A DNA stretch of 64,000 nucleotides from Marixanthomonas ophiurae (GCF_003413745.1 NZ_QVID01000001.1:2108001-2172000), one strand, 5' to 3'. Shown: positions 43,706-52,601, numbered from the stretch's first letter. The notes: generated by a model not told the origin, from the sequence alone. Made by a program: numbers and translations.

Positions 43706-45090
43706 TAATATCCTGGGTTTTGTGGTTGGAGGTTTTGATTTATCAGCAATTCATTTTCGGGGAGAGGAAACAGTACGTCCGTTACCTTCCAACCTGGTTT
43801 TATGGGGCTGAGAATATTGTTTGCGGTACCTGTCCTTTTTAAATCAAACCATCGCATACCATGTTCTGTGAAAAGTTCAAACTTTCTCTCCTTTTGAATT
43901 GCATTTAGTATATCGGTCTTTGTGGATGCATCTGTGTCAGAAAGACCGGCACGGTTCCTTATAATGTTCAGATCTCGTTTTGCACCTACAAGATTATTTT
44001 CAAATGCCCTGGCTTCAGCCCTTATTAAATATTGTTCTGCCAACCGGAAAACTATTGAATATTCCAAGCTACTTCCTGTTTCATCCCGTTGTTTGTATTT
44101 AAATGGAAAATAATAAGTGCCTGTTCCATCTGCGACTTCTCCAACCCAATTTGATCTCCTGTTATCTCCTATCTCAAAACTATCAACAAAAGCTGGCCTC
44201 AATGCCACATCGACGGGAGGAGCAGTTGGTATTATAAAAGTGAACCCTTCTTTTGTAGTACTACCATTTTGTGGTTTTAACTGCCAAATTGTAGAAGCGC
44301 TATTTTTTAAAAAGACATCGTCTAGATTAGACACGAGAGAATACTTATTGTTTTCCAATATAAGGGAGCTTTCCATTGTTGCCTTAGAGTACTGACCATT
44401 ATATAAATATACCCGTGCCAATAAAGCAGAAGCTGACCCTTTGTTAGGTCTAATACGTTCACCTGTTAAATATTCTTGTGAGAGTAAATCACGTGCATGA
44501 ACCAAATCTTCAATAATATTTTGATAGACCTTATCTGCGGTCATCCTTTTTACCTGATTATTGATTTCGTAATCAGTAGTTTTTATATAGGGTATATCAC
44601 CAAAAAGCTGGAGCAGATAGTAATGGACAAAGCCTCGAATGAAATAACCCTCTCCAAGCAAATTTTGTTTTTCATCCTCTGTAAGGGAAGTTGAATTTGA
44701 AACCCCTTCAATTAGTGAATTAGAGCTATAAATTAAATTATAACTTCTGTTCCAAATTGATCCAATCGAATTGTTAGTGGGAAGGATGGTATGGTTGTAA
44801 AAATTAAAGGCATCGTTTCCAACAGAGCCGTAATAATCAAGTTCATCTGCGTAAAGGCCCATATAGTAACTTAACCCTTGAGTACCTGTTAGCAAGGTGT
44901 TATCTCTTAGTTTTGCATACATATCTGTAAGCACTGCGGTGGCCGTAGCTTCATTGTTGAACACTTCGTTACCGGTCAATTGATCTTGTGGAAAATCGAC
45001 TTCAAGATAATCCTCACAGGAAATAAAAAGTATAATTAAGGTGAACGAAAGGAGAATTTTTAAACCTTCTGCTTTTTCTAATGATTTCAT
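43705..45090 (-). CDS. SusD/RagB-family outer-membrane lipoprotein
   Basis: A 461-residue lipoprotein (lipobox LFISC, Cys25) with the SusD helical repeat domain: GEGYFIRGFVHYYLLQLFGDIPYI and a C-terminal ERKFELFTEHGMRWFDLKRT. It forms the lid of the SusC transporter and binds substrate at the cell surface. It follows susC by 15 bases and overlaps the S9 peptidase gene. Confidence 0.9.
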   Translation of the reverse strand: MKSLEKAEGLKILLSFTLIILFISCEDYLEVDFPQDQLTGNEVFNNEATATAVLTDMYAKLRDNTLLTGTQGLSYYMGLYADELDYYGSVGNDAFNFYNHTILPTNNSIGSIWNRSYNLIYSSNSLIEGVSNSTSLTEDEKQNLLGEGYFIRGFVHYYLLQLFGDIPYIKTTDYEINNQVKRMTADKVYQNIIEDLVHARDLLSQEYLTGERIRPNKGSASALLARVYLYNGQYSKATMESSLILENNKYSLVSNLDDVFLKNSASTIWQLKPQNGSTTKEGFTFIIPTAPPVDVALRPAFVDSFEIGDNRRSNWVGEVADGTGTYYFPFKYKQRDETGSSLEYSIVFRLAEQYLIRAEARAFENNLVGAKRDLNIIRNRAGLSDTDASTKTDILNAIQKERKFELFTEHGMRWFDLKRTGTANNILSPIKPGWKVTDVLFPLPENELLINQNLQPQNPGY

Positions 45091-45105
45091 AATGTTGTGT
45101 TTTAA

Positions 45106-48100
45106 TTAAAGTGTTAAGTCAAATCCAAAAGAAAGTTGACGTAGGGGAGGCAGAAACCCTTTTAACTGTTCTGGATCCCCTGCATTGTATTTTGTAATGG
45201 TCAATACATTCTGAGCTTGCAAGTATATCCGGCATCTAGCGTCCAGTATGTTTTCGGGTAATAGGTATGAGAGTGAAATATTTTTTAAACGAACATAGGA
45301 CCCATCGGATATGGATGCATCACTTCGACCATAATTTGAAAATGCCTCTGTAGCTTCAGCATTTGAACCTGTAGTATATAATTGCATAAAACCACTATCT
45401 CCGGGTTGTTGCCAACGGTCTAAAACCGATACAGGCTGATTTACCATAATACCCGGTGCCGTTCCATTCCGAAAATTATTGAACGCTTTTTGTTTTTTGA
45501 ATTGAAAAAAGAAGCTAAGGTCCCAATTTTTATAGGTTAACTGATTGCTAAGCCCACCATAATAGTCTGGTGCCAAGTCTACGACTTGTTGCTGGTCGTC
45601 GGGTGCACTGATGTTTCCGTCATTATTATAATCTTCAAACTGAAAAACCCCTGTTTCAGCATCAATACCTGTGAAATGATATAGCTTTCTAATTGTGATT
45701 GGCTCTCCAACCACATATTGATTACTAAAGCTAGACTCCTTAAGTCCTGGAAATGAAATAAGTTCATTTTTTGCAACTGTCAGATTAAAAGAGGTGTTCC
45801 AATTAAAATCCTTTGTTTTAAAATTCTCGCTTGTTAAGCTGAACTCCCAACCCCTGTTTTCTACTGTGGCTGCCAAATTAGCCTGTAATGATTGAAAACC
45901 AGTAGTTGCAGCCAAAGGAATGCCTGTCAATTGATTTGAAGAGCGGTTACGGTAATGATCAACAGATAGATTGATCCTGTTTTGTACAAAACCAAGTTCT
46001 AGGCCAAAATTAAGTTTTTTGTTGGTTTCCCAACTGTAATTAGGATTGAACAGTCGGGTAGGGCCAATACCAATTGTACCATTATAAGGAACTCCCGTGG
46101 TGCTATAGGTATCAAGATAGCCATAGTCCCCAATTTGATCGTTACCTGTGGTGCCATAACTACTTCGCAGCTTTCCGTAGGAAAGAAAATTAAAGGTATC
46201 CTTTGTAATAGGCTCTTTGCTGAAAATATAGGCAGCTCCAATGGCTCCAAAATTCTCAAAACGTTTACCAGGCCCAAAACGGCTTGAACCATCCCGTCTA
46301 CCGGTAAGGTTTATGATGTATTTATTGTCAAGCACGTAATTAATACGTCCAAAAACCGCTTGATATTTATAATCTATATTCTGGTCTTTAAAAATTAATA
46401 CTGTTGAGGCGGCGCTAAGGGAGTTAATAAGATCATTGCTTGCAAACCCAGAACCATACTGGTTCAATAGTGATGCCGAGCGTTTTTGAAAGGTACTACC
46501 AAGCAAAATATCCAGTTCTCCAAAACCAAGTGTGGGGGTCCAACGCAATTGTGGTTCTATGATGAAAGAGTTTCTACTTGATTGGTTTTTAAATATTGAG
46601 GATATTTCACTAGTAAGGCCAAAATCAGGGTTGAAAACTGTATTGGGATACGTTCTGCTCTCGTCCAAACGGGTGTCGGTGTAACCCAAGTTAACTTTAC
46701 CTTCCAAATGGCGCGAAAACTTATAGGTCAATACGCTGTTAGCAATTAGGTTGTTCCGTTTGCTTAGATATTTACTTTCCAATTGTGCAAGAGGATTGTC
46801 AAAAGTTCCATCTTCAAAATTGAGATCACCATTTTCATCGAACAATGCGGGTGCATTCGGAGGGAGAAGACGGGTGTAAAAAGTAAGGTCGGCACCTGGC
46901 AGATCATTGTCTTCAATACTATAATTAGTGGTTAAATTAATGGTGAATTTTCGGTTTTCAGAAGTATGGTTAAGCTGGCTGTGTATGGTGGCCCTGTAAT
47001 AATTATAATCGCCTGGGAATACAGTAGTTTCATTGCGATAGTTTCCATTGAGTAAAAATGTGGTCTGCTCATTACCTCCCGAAACTCCAGCCGAAACCGA
47101 AGTCGTATAGGCTGTGCCGCCAATCAATTCGTCTTGCCAATCAGTATCACGGTTACGGTCCCAAGTACCATTTACATCGTAAGCAAAAGTGGGAATTTCC
47201 GTAACTCCATCATTGCCAAATGCTTCTCGACGCATCTCTAGGTATTGCTGAGTATTGAGCAAATCAATTTTCTTGGTTATACTCGCAACTCCTGTAGAGG
47301 TACCTATTTTATATTGTGTTTTACTTGCTTTGCCCTTTTTAGTGCTGATGATTATAACACCATTGGCACCACGTGAACCATAAATTGCCGTGGCATCTGC
47401 ATCCTTTAAAATCTCAATGCTTTTAATGTCAGTTGGATTAATAGCACTTAACGGGCTTATATTAGCATTGGCAATAATGGGCCCCGATGCATTACCAAAA
47501 CCCAAAGAGCCAGATTCAAATGGAACACCATCAATTACATATAGAGGACGGTTACCTGCGGCAATACTATTTTGGCCACGGATAAGGATTTCAAAGCCAC
47601 TGCCGGGAACACCAGTTGTTTGCTGGATATCCAAACCTGGACTGCGACCTTGTAATGAGCCAAGAAAATTGGCAACCGGCTGTTTTTCTATTTCTTTTGC
47701 GGTCACCTTTGAAATGCTTCCCGTTTTTTCAATGTCGCTGACTTTATAATAGCCGGCGTTAAGTACCACTTGTTCCAGAGCCGTGGCATCTTCCAATAAT
47801 TTTACATTGATAATTGTTTTATTACCTACTGGTTCATGGATAGACTTAAAACCCAAGAAGGAAAACACTAAGGTGTCTTGCGGTGTTGCCAATAATTCCC
47901 AGCTTCCATCTAGCTGTGTGGTGGTGCCCCTGTTTTTATTTTTTATCAGGACATTAACGCCTGGTAGCGGTTTGTTCTCTATGTTTGTTACCGTTCCTGA
48001 GACAAGTTTAATATTTACTTGAGCGATAGGGTAGATGGTAACTGTAAAAAAAACGATTATGAACAAAGAGACCTTTACCACAAGGGTTGGTTTGTAGTTA

Positions 48101-48108
48101 TTTTTCAT
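45106..48108 (-). CDS. SusC/RagA-family TonB-linked outer-membrane transporter
   Basis: A 1000-residue transporter: signal peptide, carboxypeptidase-regulatory-like domain (VSGTVTNIENKPLPGVNVLI), TonB-dependent plug containing RPLYVIDGVPFES and DADATAIYGSRGANG, then a 22-strand beta-barrel ending in a terminal aromatic strand (LRQLSFGFDLTL). It imports nutrients with the SusD partner, here probably peptides given the S9 peptidase. No sigma/anti-sigma pair is present; instead a promoter with a palindrome and a ~390-base structured leader precede it. Confidence 0.9.
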   Translation of the reverse strand: MKNNYKPTLVVKVSLFIIVFFTVTIYPIAQVNIKLVSGTVTNIENKPLPGVNVLIKNKNRGTTTQLDGSWELLATPQDTLVFSFLGFKSIHEPVGNKTIINVKLLEDATALEQVVLNAGYYKVSDIEKTGSISKVTAKEIEKQPVANFLGSLQGRSPGLDIQQTTGVPGSGFEILIRGQNSIAAGNRPLYVIDGVPFESGSLGFGNASGPIIANANISPLSAINPTDIKSIEILKDADATAIYGSRGANGVIIISTKKGKASKTQYKIGTSTGVASITKKIDLLNTQQYLEMRREAFGNDGVTEIPTFAYDVNGTWDRNRDTDWQDELIGGTAYTTSVSAGVSGGNEQTTFLLNGNYRNETTVFPGDYNYYRATIHSQLNHTSENRKFTINLTTNYSIEDNDLPGADLTFYTRLLPPNAPALFDENGDLNFEDGTFDNPLAQLESKYLSKRNNLIANSVLTYKFSRHLEGKVNLGYTDTRLDESRTYPNTVFNPDFGLTSEISSIFKNQSSRNSFIIEPQLRWTPTLGFGELDILLGSTFQKRSASLLNQYGSGFASNDLINSLSAASTVLIFKDQNIDYKYQAVFGRINYVLDNKYIINLTGRRDGSSRFGPGKRFENFGAIGAAYIFSKEPITKDTFNFLSYGKLRSSYGTTGNDQIGDYGYLDTYSTTGVPYNGTIGIGPTRLFNPNYSWETNKKLNFGLELGFVQNRINLSVDHYRNRSSNQLTGIPLAATTGFQSLQANLAATVENRGWEFSLTSENFKTKDFNWNTSFNLTVAKNELISFPGLKESSFSNQYVVGEPITIRKLYHFTGIDAETGVFQFEDYNNDGNISAPDDQQQVVDLAPDYYGGLSNQLTYKNWDLSFFFQFKKQKAFNNFRNGTAPGIMVNQPVSVLDRWQQPGDSGFMQLYTTGSNAEATEAFSNYGRSDASISDGSYVRLKNISLSYLLPENILDARCRIYLQAQNVLTITKYNAGDPEQLKGFLPPLRQLSFGFDLTL

Positions 48109-48144
48109 ACTTTTGTATTGATTAGATTAGACAATAATTTAATT

Positions 48145-48188
48145 AAGGCCTTTTACACTATGCGCAACAGGGTGTGGAGGCCTTTTTT
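48145..48188 (+). terminator. Hairpin with plus-strand T-run upstream of susC
   Basis: Arms AAGGCCT (48145-48151) and AGGCCTT (48178-48184) with inner partial pairing CAC/GTG, followed on the plus strand by a run of T. It has terminator form for plus-strand transcription, yet no plus-strand gene ends here; it may stop antisense transcription into susC. In the susC leader (minus strand) it would be a stable stem close to the start codon. Confidence 0.45.
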
Positions 48189-48312
48189 ATGCTTTTAATC
48201 ATAGGCTTTTATTCATAGGCAGGTTTAATTAGTTATTTGTACGACCAATAGCAGAGAGAAACAGGATGCTTTGAAGAAAAGTTGGAGGGAAAAATTTTAC
48301 CGAACCAAATAC

Positions 48313-48446
48313 AAAAAGGCGTGGAACTCAACTTATTGTATCAGAGGTACTGGTATACCTTGCACACAAATAAGAGAGCCCACGCCCGGGACGTGAGCAC
48401 CTTGCTTATCCTCTCGTGTGCTTAAAAATTACCAGTTTTCTGATAC
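48313..48446 (-). ncRNA. Structured susC leader RNA with possible attenuator
   Basis: On the minus strand, nested pairings fold about 110 bases into a long helix: GTATCAG/CTGATAC (48440-48446 with 48338-48344), ACTGGTA/TACCAGT (48430-48436 with 48349-48355), GCACAC/GTGTGC and GAGAG/CTCTC inward, and a tip hairpin at 48378-48398. Alternatively, GGCGTGG (48386-48380) pairs with CCACGCC (48324-48318), which is followed by five U: a terminator form. Two mutually exclusive folds are what a riboswitch or attenuator shows. I recognise no named family. Confidence 0.5.
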
Positions 48447-48508
48447 GAGACTCAAAGCGATGCTTCTAATTAATTAGAAATGCTATCGCAAATTTATTTA
48501 AAATCAAT

Positions 48509-48553
48509 CAAATATATAAATATTTATCGGTACGGCAAAGCGTACCGATAAAT
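48509..48553 (-). promoter_or_regulatory. susC promoter overlapping a 13-base-arm palindrome
   Basis: On the minus strand, TTTG (48539-48536) is exactly 19 bases from TATATTTG (48516-48509), a full match to the Bacteroidetes promoter. The -33 box lies in the loop of a perfect palindrome, ATTTATCGGTACG / CGTACCGATAAAT (48522-48534, 48541-48553). This site also lies 27 bases before the divergent HTH gene at 48580, which is the likely binding protein. Confidence 0.65.
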
Positions 48554-48579
48554 TATTTAAGAAATAGTTAATTGTATGT

Positions 48580-48897
48580 ATGCAAAATGAGTTTAGAGAA
48601 AAATCAAGTATTAAAATTGCCGTTGCTTTAAATTTGCTTTTAATTGAGAGAAAAACTAAGCTTAGCAACAAACTCAAATTAGAAGAAATAGCTAATAGTT
48701 ACAATGAAATTGCACTAAATGCAGATATAAGAAAGGCAACAGTTTCTGATACTTTTAATGCAAAAACAATCCCTAGTTCATTAACATTACTACAAATAAT
48801 CGAAGGTATGGGGAGTAATTTAAGTGATTTTGCTAAAATATATGACTCAATTACTGATAAGGAAATAAAAGCATTTGAAAAGGATTTAAATAGCTGA
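48580..48897 (+). CDS. Small HTH regulator divergent from susC
   Basis: A 105-residue protein with a probable XRE-type helix-turn-helix in its second half: SYNEIALNADIRKATVSDTF, then IPSSLTLLQIIEGMGSNLSD. The N-terminal ~35 residues form a helix. It is separated from the susC promoter by the 13-base-arm palindrome and probably controls susC and itself. Confidence 0.6.
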   Translation: MQNEFREKSSIKIAVALNLLLIERKTKLSNKLKLEEIANSYNEIALNADIRKATVSDTFNAKTIPSSLTLLQIIEGMGSNLSDFAKIYDSITDKEIKAFEKDLNS

Positions 48898-49169
48898 TTA
48901 TAAATCTTTCTTTTTTAAATCAGTTACTATATAATATCTGTCTAATAGTTTACCTTCTTGAAAAGCCACAAGGATGACATTTTATTTTTATTTATGTTAC
49001 ATTCTACCTCTACAAAAAAATTAAATAGTGAATACAAGGAATAGCGCTTTTTTCTTTTAGATAATAATTAATAAAATTTTCTTTTGTAAAATATTAAGTT
49101 GCTTTATTCAAAAAGTTATTTACATAAAACTAGAATAACACATTTTTATTATAACTAATTACTTATATT

Positions 49170-49268
49170 TATACCCATAAAGGTATAAAAATAACATTTT
49201 CATATAAATTATACCCATAAAGGTATAATTACTCTATGCGGTTAGTATATTACACCCGAAAAGGTATA
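49170..49268 (+). promoter_or_regulatory. Three operator repeats of the hipBST operon
   Basis: Two perfect palindromes TATACC-CATAAA-GGTATA (49170-49187 and 49210-49227) and an imperfect third (TACACC-n6-GGTATA, 49251-49268) repeat every 40-41 bases, close to four helical turns. The last ends 3 bases before the hipB ATG at 49272. HipB dimers would bind all three on one face, giving cooperative autorepression. Confidence 0.7.
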
Positions 49269-49271
49269 ACT

Positions 49272-49514
49272 ATGAAAGACTGGGACAGACATAATAGAAT
49301 TGCAGAATTCGTGCGGAACAGGCGTAAAAAGTCAGACCTCACCCAAATAGCATTAGCTGATATGACTGGGGTAGGAATTCGTTTTGTACGCGACTTAGAA
49401 CAGGGAAAGCCAAATTTAATGACAGATAAAATTAATCAAATCCTGTTATTCTTTGGCCATACACTAACACCAACCCCCATAAGCAATGAGACAAGGAGAA
49501 ATTTGGGTAAATAA
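49272..49514 (+). CDS. hipB: HipB-like antitoxin/repressor
   Basis: An 80-residue XRE protein: RIAEFVRNRRKKSDLTQIAL, then MTGVGIRFVRDLEQGKPNLM and a C-terminal LLFFGHTLTPTPI typical of HipB. The ATG at 49272 is preferred over 49236, because the earlier start would translate through the third operator. It overlaps the next gene by 29 bases. Confidence 0.8.
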   Translation: MKDWDRHNRIAEFVRNRRKKSDLTQIALADMTGVGIRFVRDLEQGKPNLMTDKINQILLFFGHTLTPTPISNETRRNLGK

Positions 49515-49800
49515 AAAACTAGCAGGACTATTAACCGAAGATGATGATGGATATAGTTTTAGTTATCAAAAAGAATATTTAAAAAATAAAGAGTCCTTGC
49601 CCGTTAGTTTAACCCTGCCACTGAAAGAAAAGGTTTTTTATTCAGAAACACTTTTTCCTTTTTTTGACGGCTTAATTCCAGAAGGTTGGTTATTGAACAT
49701 CGCACAAAAAAACTGGAAGATAAATCCTCGTGATCGAATGGGGCTGTTATTAACTACTTGCAGAGACTGTATTGGTAATATAAGCGTTGTCGAAGTATGA
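49486..49800 (+). CDS. hipS: HipS-like protein (HipA N-terminal domain as separate gene)
   Basis: A 104-residue protein matching the N-subdomain-1 of HipA: GEIWVNKKLAGLLTEDDDGY, LPVSLTLPLKEKVFYSE and PFFDGLIPEGWLLNIAQ. In classical HipA this is fused to the kinase; here it is separate, as in the tripartite HipBST system, where HipS acts as the antitoxin. It overlaps hipB by 29 bases and the kinase gene by 4 (ATGA). Confidence 0.8.
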   Translation: MRQGEIWVNKKLAGLLTEDDDGYSFSYQKEYLKNKESLPVSLTLPLKEKVFYSETLFPFFDGLIPEGWLLNIAQKNWKINPRDRMGLLLTTCRDCIGNISVVEV

Positions 49801-50756
49801 AATACTGTTTAGCCTGTCATAAAAAACTAGGGGGAAATGCGAACTATCACAAAAGTTGCCTTAAAGCATTTTGGCAGCAAGACAAGCCTATTTTACAGCT
49901 AAAATATAAATCAACTCAAATAGAGGAGTTAGCAAAAGAAAATGTAGCCCAACGTTTAATAGTAACAGGAGTGCAGCCTAAACTATCTTTAGGTTTTACA
50001 AAAGAAGATGGTAACGACCGGTTAACCATTGTAGGTGCATTAAATGGTAGGTACATTCTTAAACCTCCTTTTTCTCAATACCCAAAAATGCCTGAAATTG
50101 AAGCTTTATCAATGCTCCTGACAAAATCTTGTGGAATTGATACAGTTCCATTTTTATTGATTCCATTAGAAGATGGAGAATTGGCATACCTGACCAGACG
50201 TATTGATAGAACAGCTGACGATAAAAAATTACCAATGGAAGATGCATGTCAATTTACTGAAAGACTAACAGAGCATAAATACCGAGGTTCACACGAGCAA
50301 ATAGCAAAAGGAATTATTGCGTATACAGAAAATCCATTATTGGAAGTAGTAAAATTTTACCAGCAAGTTATAGTTTCCTTCTTATTAGGTAATAGTGATA
50401 TGCATCTAAAGAACTTTTCCTTATTAGCATTAAAAGATAGTAATTACCAGTTAGCCCCCGCCTATGATATGGTGGCAGTAAATTTATTAATACCGGAAGA
50501 CAAGGAAGAATTGGCATTGAATCTTAACGGAAAAAAAAGTAAACTAAATCGAAACGATTTTAATGAAGCGATGCATAAAGCCCACTTACCTAAAAAGGCG
50601 ATAGAAAACCTTTGGGACAGGATAGAAAACGGGATGCAAAATTGGCAAGAATTAATTAAGAATAGCTTTTTGGATAAAGAGCAAAAAGACAAATTTTTAG
50701 AACTTGTGACTGTAAGAGCTAAACAAATAAATTTACGCTTCATTGAATCTAAATAA
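49797..50756 (+). CDS. hipT: HipT-like kinase toxin
   Basis: A 319-residue HipA-fold Ser/Thr kinase. The Gly-rich loop is VTGVQPK (56-62), the catalytic loop GNSDMHLKNF (198-207, Asp201) and the metal-binding Asp224 is in AYDM. A CLAC...YHKSC pattern at the N-terminus suggests a small zinc site common in Bacteroidetes relatives. HipA/HipT toxins phosphorylate aminoacyl-tRNA synthetases and arrest growth. The SxS autophosphorylation residues just before the Gly-rich loop in E. coli HipT appear as IVT here. Confidence 0.8.
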   Translation: MKYCLACHKKLGGNANYHKSCLKAFWQQDKPILQLKYKSTQIEELAKENVAQRLIVTGVQPKLSLGFTKEDGNDRLTIVGALNGRYILKPPFSQYPKMPEIEALSMLLTKSCGIDTVPFLLIPLEDGELAYLTRRIDRTADDKKLPMEDACQFTERLTEHKYRGSHEQIAKGIIAYTENPLLEVVKFYQQVIVSFLLGNSDMHLKNFSLLALKDSNYQLAPAYDMVAVNLLIPEDKEELALNLNGKKSKLNRNDFNEAMHKAHLPKKAIENLWDRIENGMQNWQELIKNSFLDKEQKDKFLELVTVRAKQINLRFIESK

Positions 50757-51029
50757 GTTATAAATCGGGGATGAGGCAAGTATTATCAGTATTCTCAAAT
50801 CATTAGTATTCAGTGTATAACATTATTTTATTCTGCTCTTTTGTTCTTTCTGATTGTATTTTAAAGTGATTAACTTTCATAAAAAGCTAACTTAAACTAT
50901 ATAAATACGTTGCAGTAACTTTTCCCTGTCCTGAATAAAAGCTATTTAATAATAAAATCTTATAAGATTAAATCTTAACGGAGTTCCAAATGGGATAGGT
51001 TTCAGATAGATATTAATTTTATGTGCTAT

Positions 51030-52277
51030 TTATGATTTACTTTGTTTTGTTTTCACTTCAATTGAATTTTTCATTCTAGCCCGAAGTACTTTCATATCTT
51101 CACTCACTTTCATATCTAAAATCTTAGCGTAGTGTTGCGTTGTTTTCAGGTTGGTATGACCAAGCATTTTACTGACTGATTCTATCGGAACACCATTCGT
51201 TAGGGTTACCGTTGTTGCGAACGTATGTCGCGCTAAATGAAATGTGAGATTCTTAGTAATACCCGCCAAGCTTGCAATCTCTTTAATATAAGCATTCATT
51301 TTTTGATTGCTAAGTACAGGCAGCACCAAATCTTTTTCTTTCAGCAGCTCATTATCTTTATATTTATTAATGATGACTTGGGCAATGGGTAAAATTGGGA
51401 TGTTACTTCTGGTATCGGTTTTAGAGCGTTTTGTTTTAACCCATTCTTCACCATCGGCGCCTAGAACGATATCACCTCTATTCAGTTTTTTGACATCGGC
51501 ATAGGCTAGACCCGTGAAACAACAAAAGATAAAAATATCGCGCACTTGATCCAGTCTTTCTATTTTTAATTCGAGTGATATAATTTTTTGGATTTCTTCT
51601 TCAGTCAGAAACTCGCGCTCAACGATTTTCAATTTTCCTTTCCAATGTAAGAATGGGTCTTTGTCAATCCAGTCATTGGCGTGAGCAATACGGATAATCT
51701 TTTTAAAGTTTGTGATATACTTAATGGCTGAGTTGTGCGCACACTTTCGGGTCGTTTTAAGGTAGTATTCCAGTCCTGTGATGAACTTATGGTCTACATC
51801 CTGTACAGGAATGTCATTTTTCTTGTATTTCTTCTTAATAAAGCCTGCTACGTGTTTTTTACAAGTACGATATCGCTCAGCAGTTCCGGCAGCAAAATCT
51901 TTACCAATAAGACTATCAACTTCATTATTATGCTCTTGAAAGATTTCTAAAACCATCTTTTTTGTTTTGTCTTTACCTAAATAAACATCGCGAAGTTGAG
52001 TAGCAGAGTAGGCTATTCCATCTCGTTGAAGCTTTTGCTCTGTGGTGTATATTTTATTTTTAATAAAGTCAATTTCCCTATTTATTTCATGATTCTCTGG
52101 TGAGTTGCCTAATGCTTTCTGTGATCTAGTATTCCATAAATCAATATGCACTTTTCGATTAATACTGCACTCAGCCCGCTTACCGTCTAAGGTTATACGA
52201 AGATAAATATTGCTATATCCTTGAAGATTAGCCTTACTTTTTTTGATATAGAATAATATTGAGAGTTGAACTGACAC
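51030..52277 (-). CDS. int: Tyrosine recombinase (ICE integrase)
   Basis: A 415-residue site-specific recombinase: arm-binding domain (IYLRITLDGKRAECSINRKV), core-binding helices, and a catalytic domain with Lys in KTKRSKT, HLARH (His347, Arg350), LGHTNLKTTQHYAKI (His374, nucleophile Tyr383). The first catalytic Arg position reads TGLAYADV, a substitution frequent in Bacteroidetes integrases. The start is GTG at 52277, inside a repeat; upstream in-frame codons soon reach a stop. It lies 240 bases from tRNA-Ser, the likely integration site. Confidence 0.85.
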   Translation of the reverse strand: MSVQLSILFYIKKSKANLQGYSNIYLRITLDGKRAECSINRKVHIDLWNTRSQKALGNSPENHEINREIDFIKNKIYTTEQKLQRDGIAYSATQLRDVYLGKDKTKKMVLEIFQEHNNEVDSLIGKDFAAGTAERYRTCKKHVAGFIKKKYKKNDIPVQDVDHKFITGLEYYLKTTRKCAHNSAIKYITNFKKIIRIAHANDWIDKDPFLHWKGKLKIVEREFLTEEEIQKIISLELKIERLDQVRDIFIFCCFTGLAYADVKKLNRGDIVLGADGEEWVKTKRSKTDTRSNIPILPIAQVIINKYKDNELLKEKDLVLPVLSNQKMNAYIKEIASLAGITKNLTFHLARHTFATTVTLTNGVPIESVSKMLGHTNLKTTQHYAKILDMKVSEDMKVLRARMKNSIEVKTKQSKS

Positions 52278-52406
52278 CGAATGATTTTAAAATTTACTTC
52301 AATGTAGTAAAAATTTATTAAATCATCATCATTTTAAATAACTGAATATCAAATATTTAACATTCATTCGGTGTCAGTTGTAGATCGTTTCTAAGTGACA
52401 CCGAAT
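52269..52406. repeat. Inverted repeats beside the integrase (candidate arm-type sites)
   Basis: A 16-base sequence AACTGACACCGAATGA (52269-52284) recurs as its exact reverse complement at 52364-52379, and an 11-base core TGACACCGAAT recurs at 52396-52406. The first copy covers the int start codon, so binding could also regulate int. The position between int and the tRNA fits arm-type recombinase or directionality-factor sites of the attachment region. Confidence 0.6.
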
Positions 52407-52459
52407 TAGCCCCTTTTAGCTTGCTATTATTTGATATTAAATGAAATCATATAAAATAA

Positions 52460-52493
52460 AAAACCCTCTAAATCAATTGTTTAGAGGGTTTTT
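52460..52493. terminator. Bidirectional terminator after tRNA-Ser
   Basis: Perfect 12-base arms AAACCCTCTAAA (52461-52472) and TTTAGAGGGTTT (52480-52491), T-runs on both strands. It ends the tRNA-Ser transcript (minus strand) and shields it from plus-strand read-through. Confidence 0.8.
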
Positions 52494-52516
52494 ATGGCCT
52501 TTTGTAGGACTTTTCG

Positions 52517-52601
52517 CGGAGAAAGAGGGATTCGAACCCCCGGAGGTGTGACCCTCAACAGTTTTCAAGACTGCCGCATTCGACCACTCTGCCATTTCTC
52601 C
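52517..52601 (-). tRNA. tRNA-Ser (anticodon UGA)
   Basis: On the minus strand an acceptor stem GGAGAAA / TTTCTCC encloses a D arm, an anticodon stem GCAGT/ACTGT with loop CTTGAAA (anticodon TGA), a long variable arm typical of serine tRNAs, and a GGTTCGAATCC T arm. CCA is not encoded. Its 3' end faces the integrase, as expected for a tyrosine-recombinase attachment site. Confidence 0.95.

Larger units (their letters stand above)
4741..52601. mobile_element. Putative integrative conjugative element (ICE) beside tRNA-Ser
   Basis: The interval contains every module expected of a Bacteroidetes ICE: oriT-like repeats, a BfmA/MobB mobilisation pair, a VirD4-type coupling ATPase, a TraE-to-TraN type IV secretion operon, an RteC-type regulator, an excisionase-like HTH protein, DnaC/DnaD-like replication proteins and a tyrosine recombinase immediately next to a tRNA-Ser gene. 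Cargo includes a type III restriction-modification operon, an eight-gene nucleotide/ACP operon, a SusCD operon and a HipBST toxin-antitoxin. The right end is placed at the tRNA by convention for tyrosine recombinases. The left end is uncertain: no second copy of the tRNA 3' end was seen, so the element may begin further left or use another site. Confidence 0.6.

Noticed and set aside
45579-47749. Open frames opposite or shifted to susC
   Set aside because: They are shadows of a strongly motif-supported 1000-residue gene.
48313-48446. 6S RNA as identity of the long nested helix
   Set aside because: The position inside the susC leader, the U-run and the alternative stem fit an attenuator better; no 6S-like central bubble could be argued from sequence.
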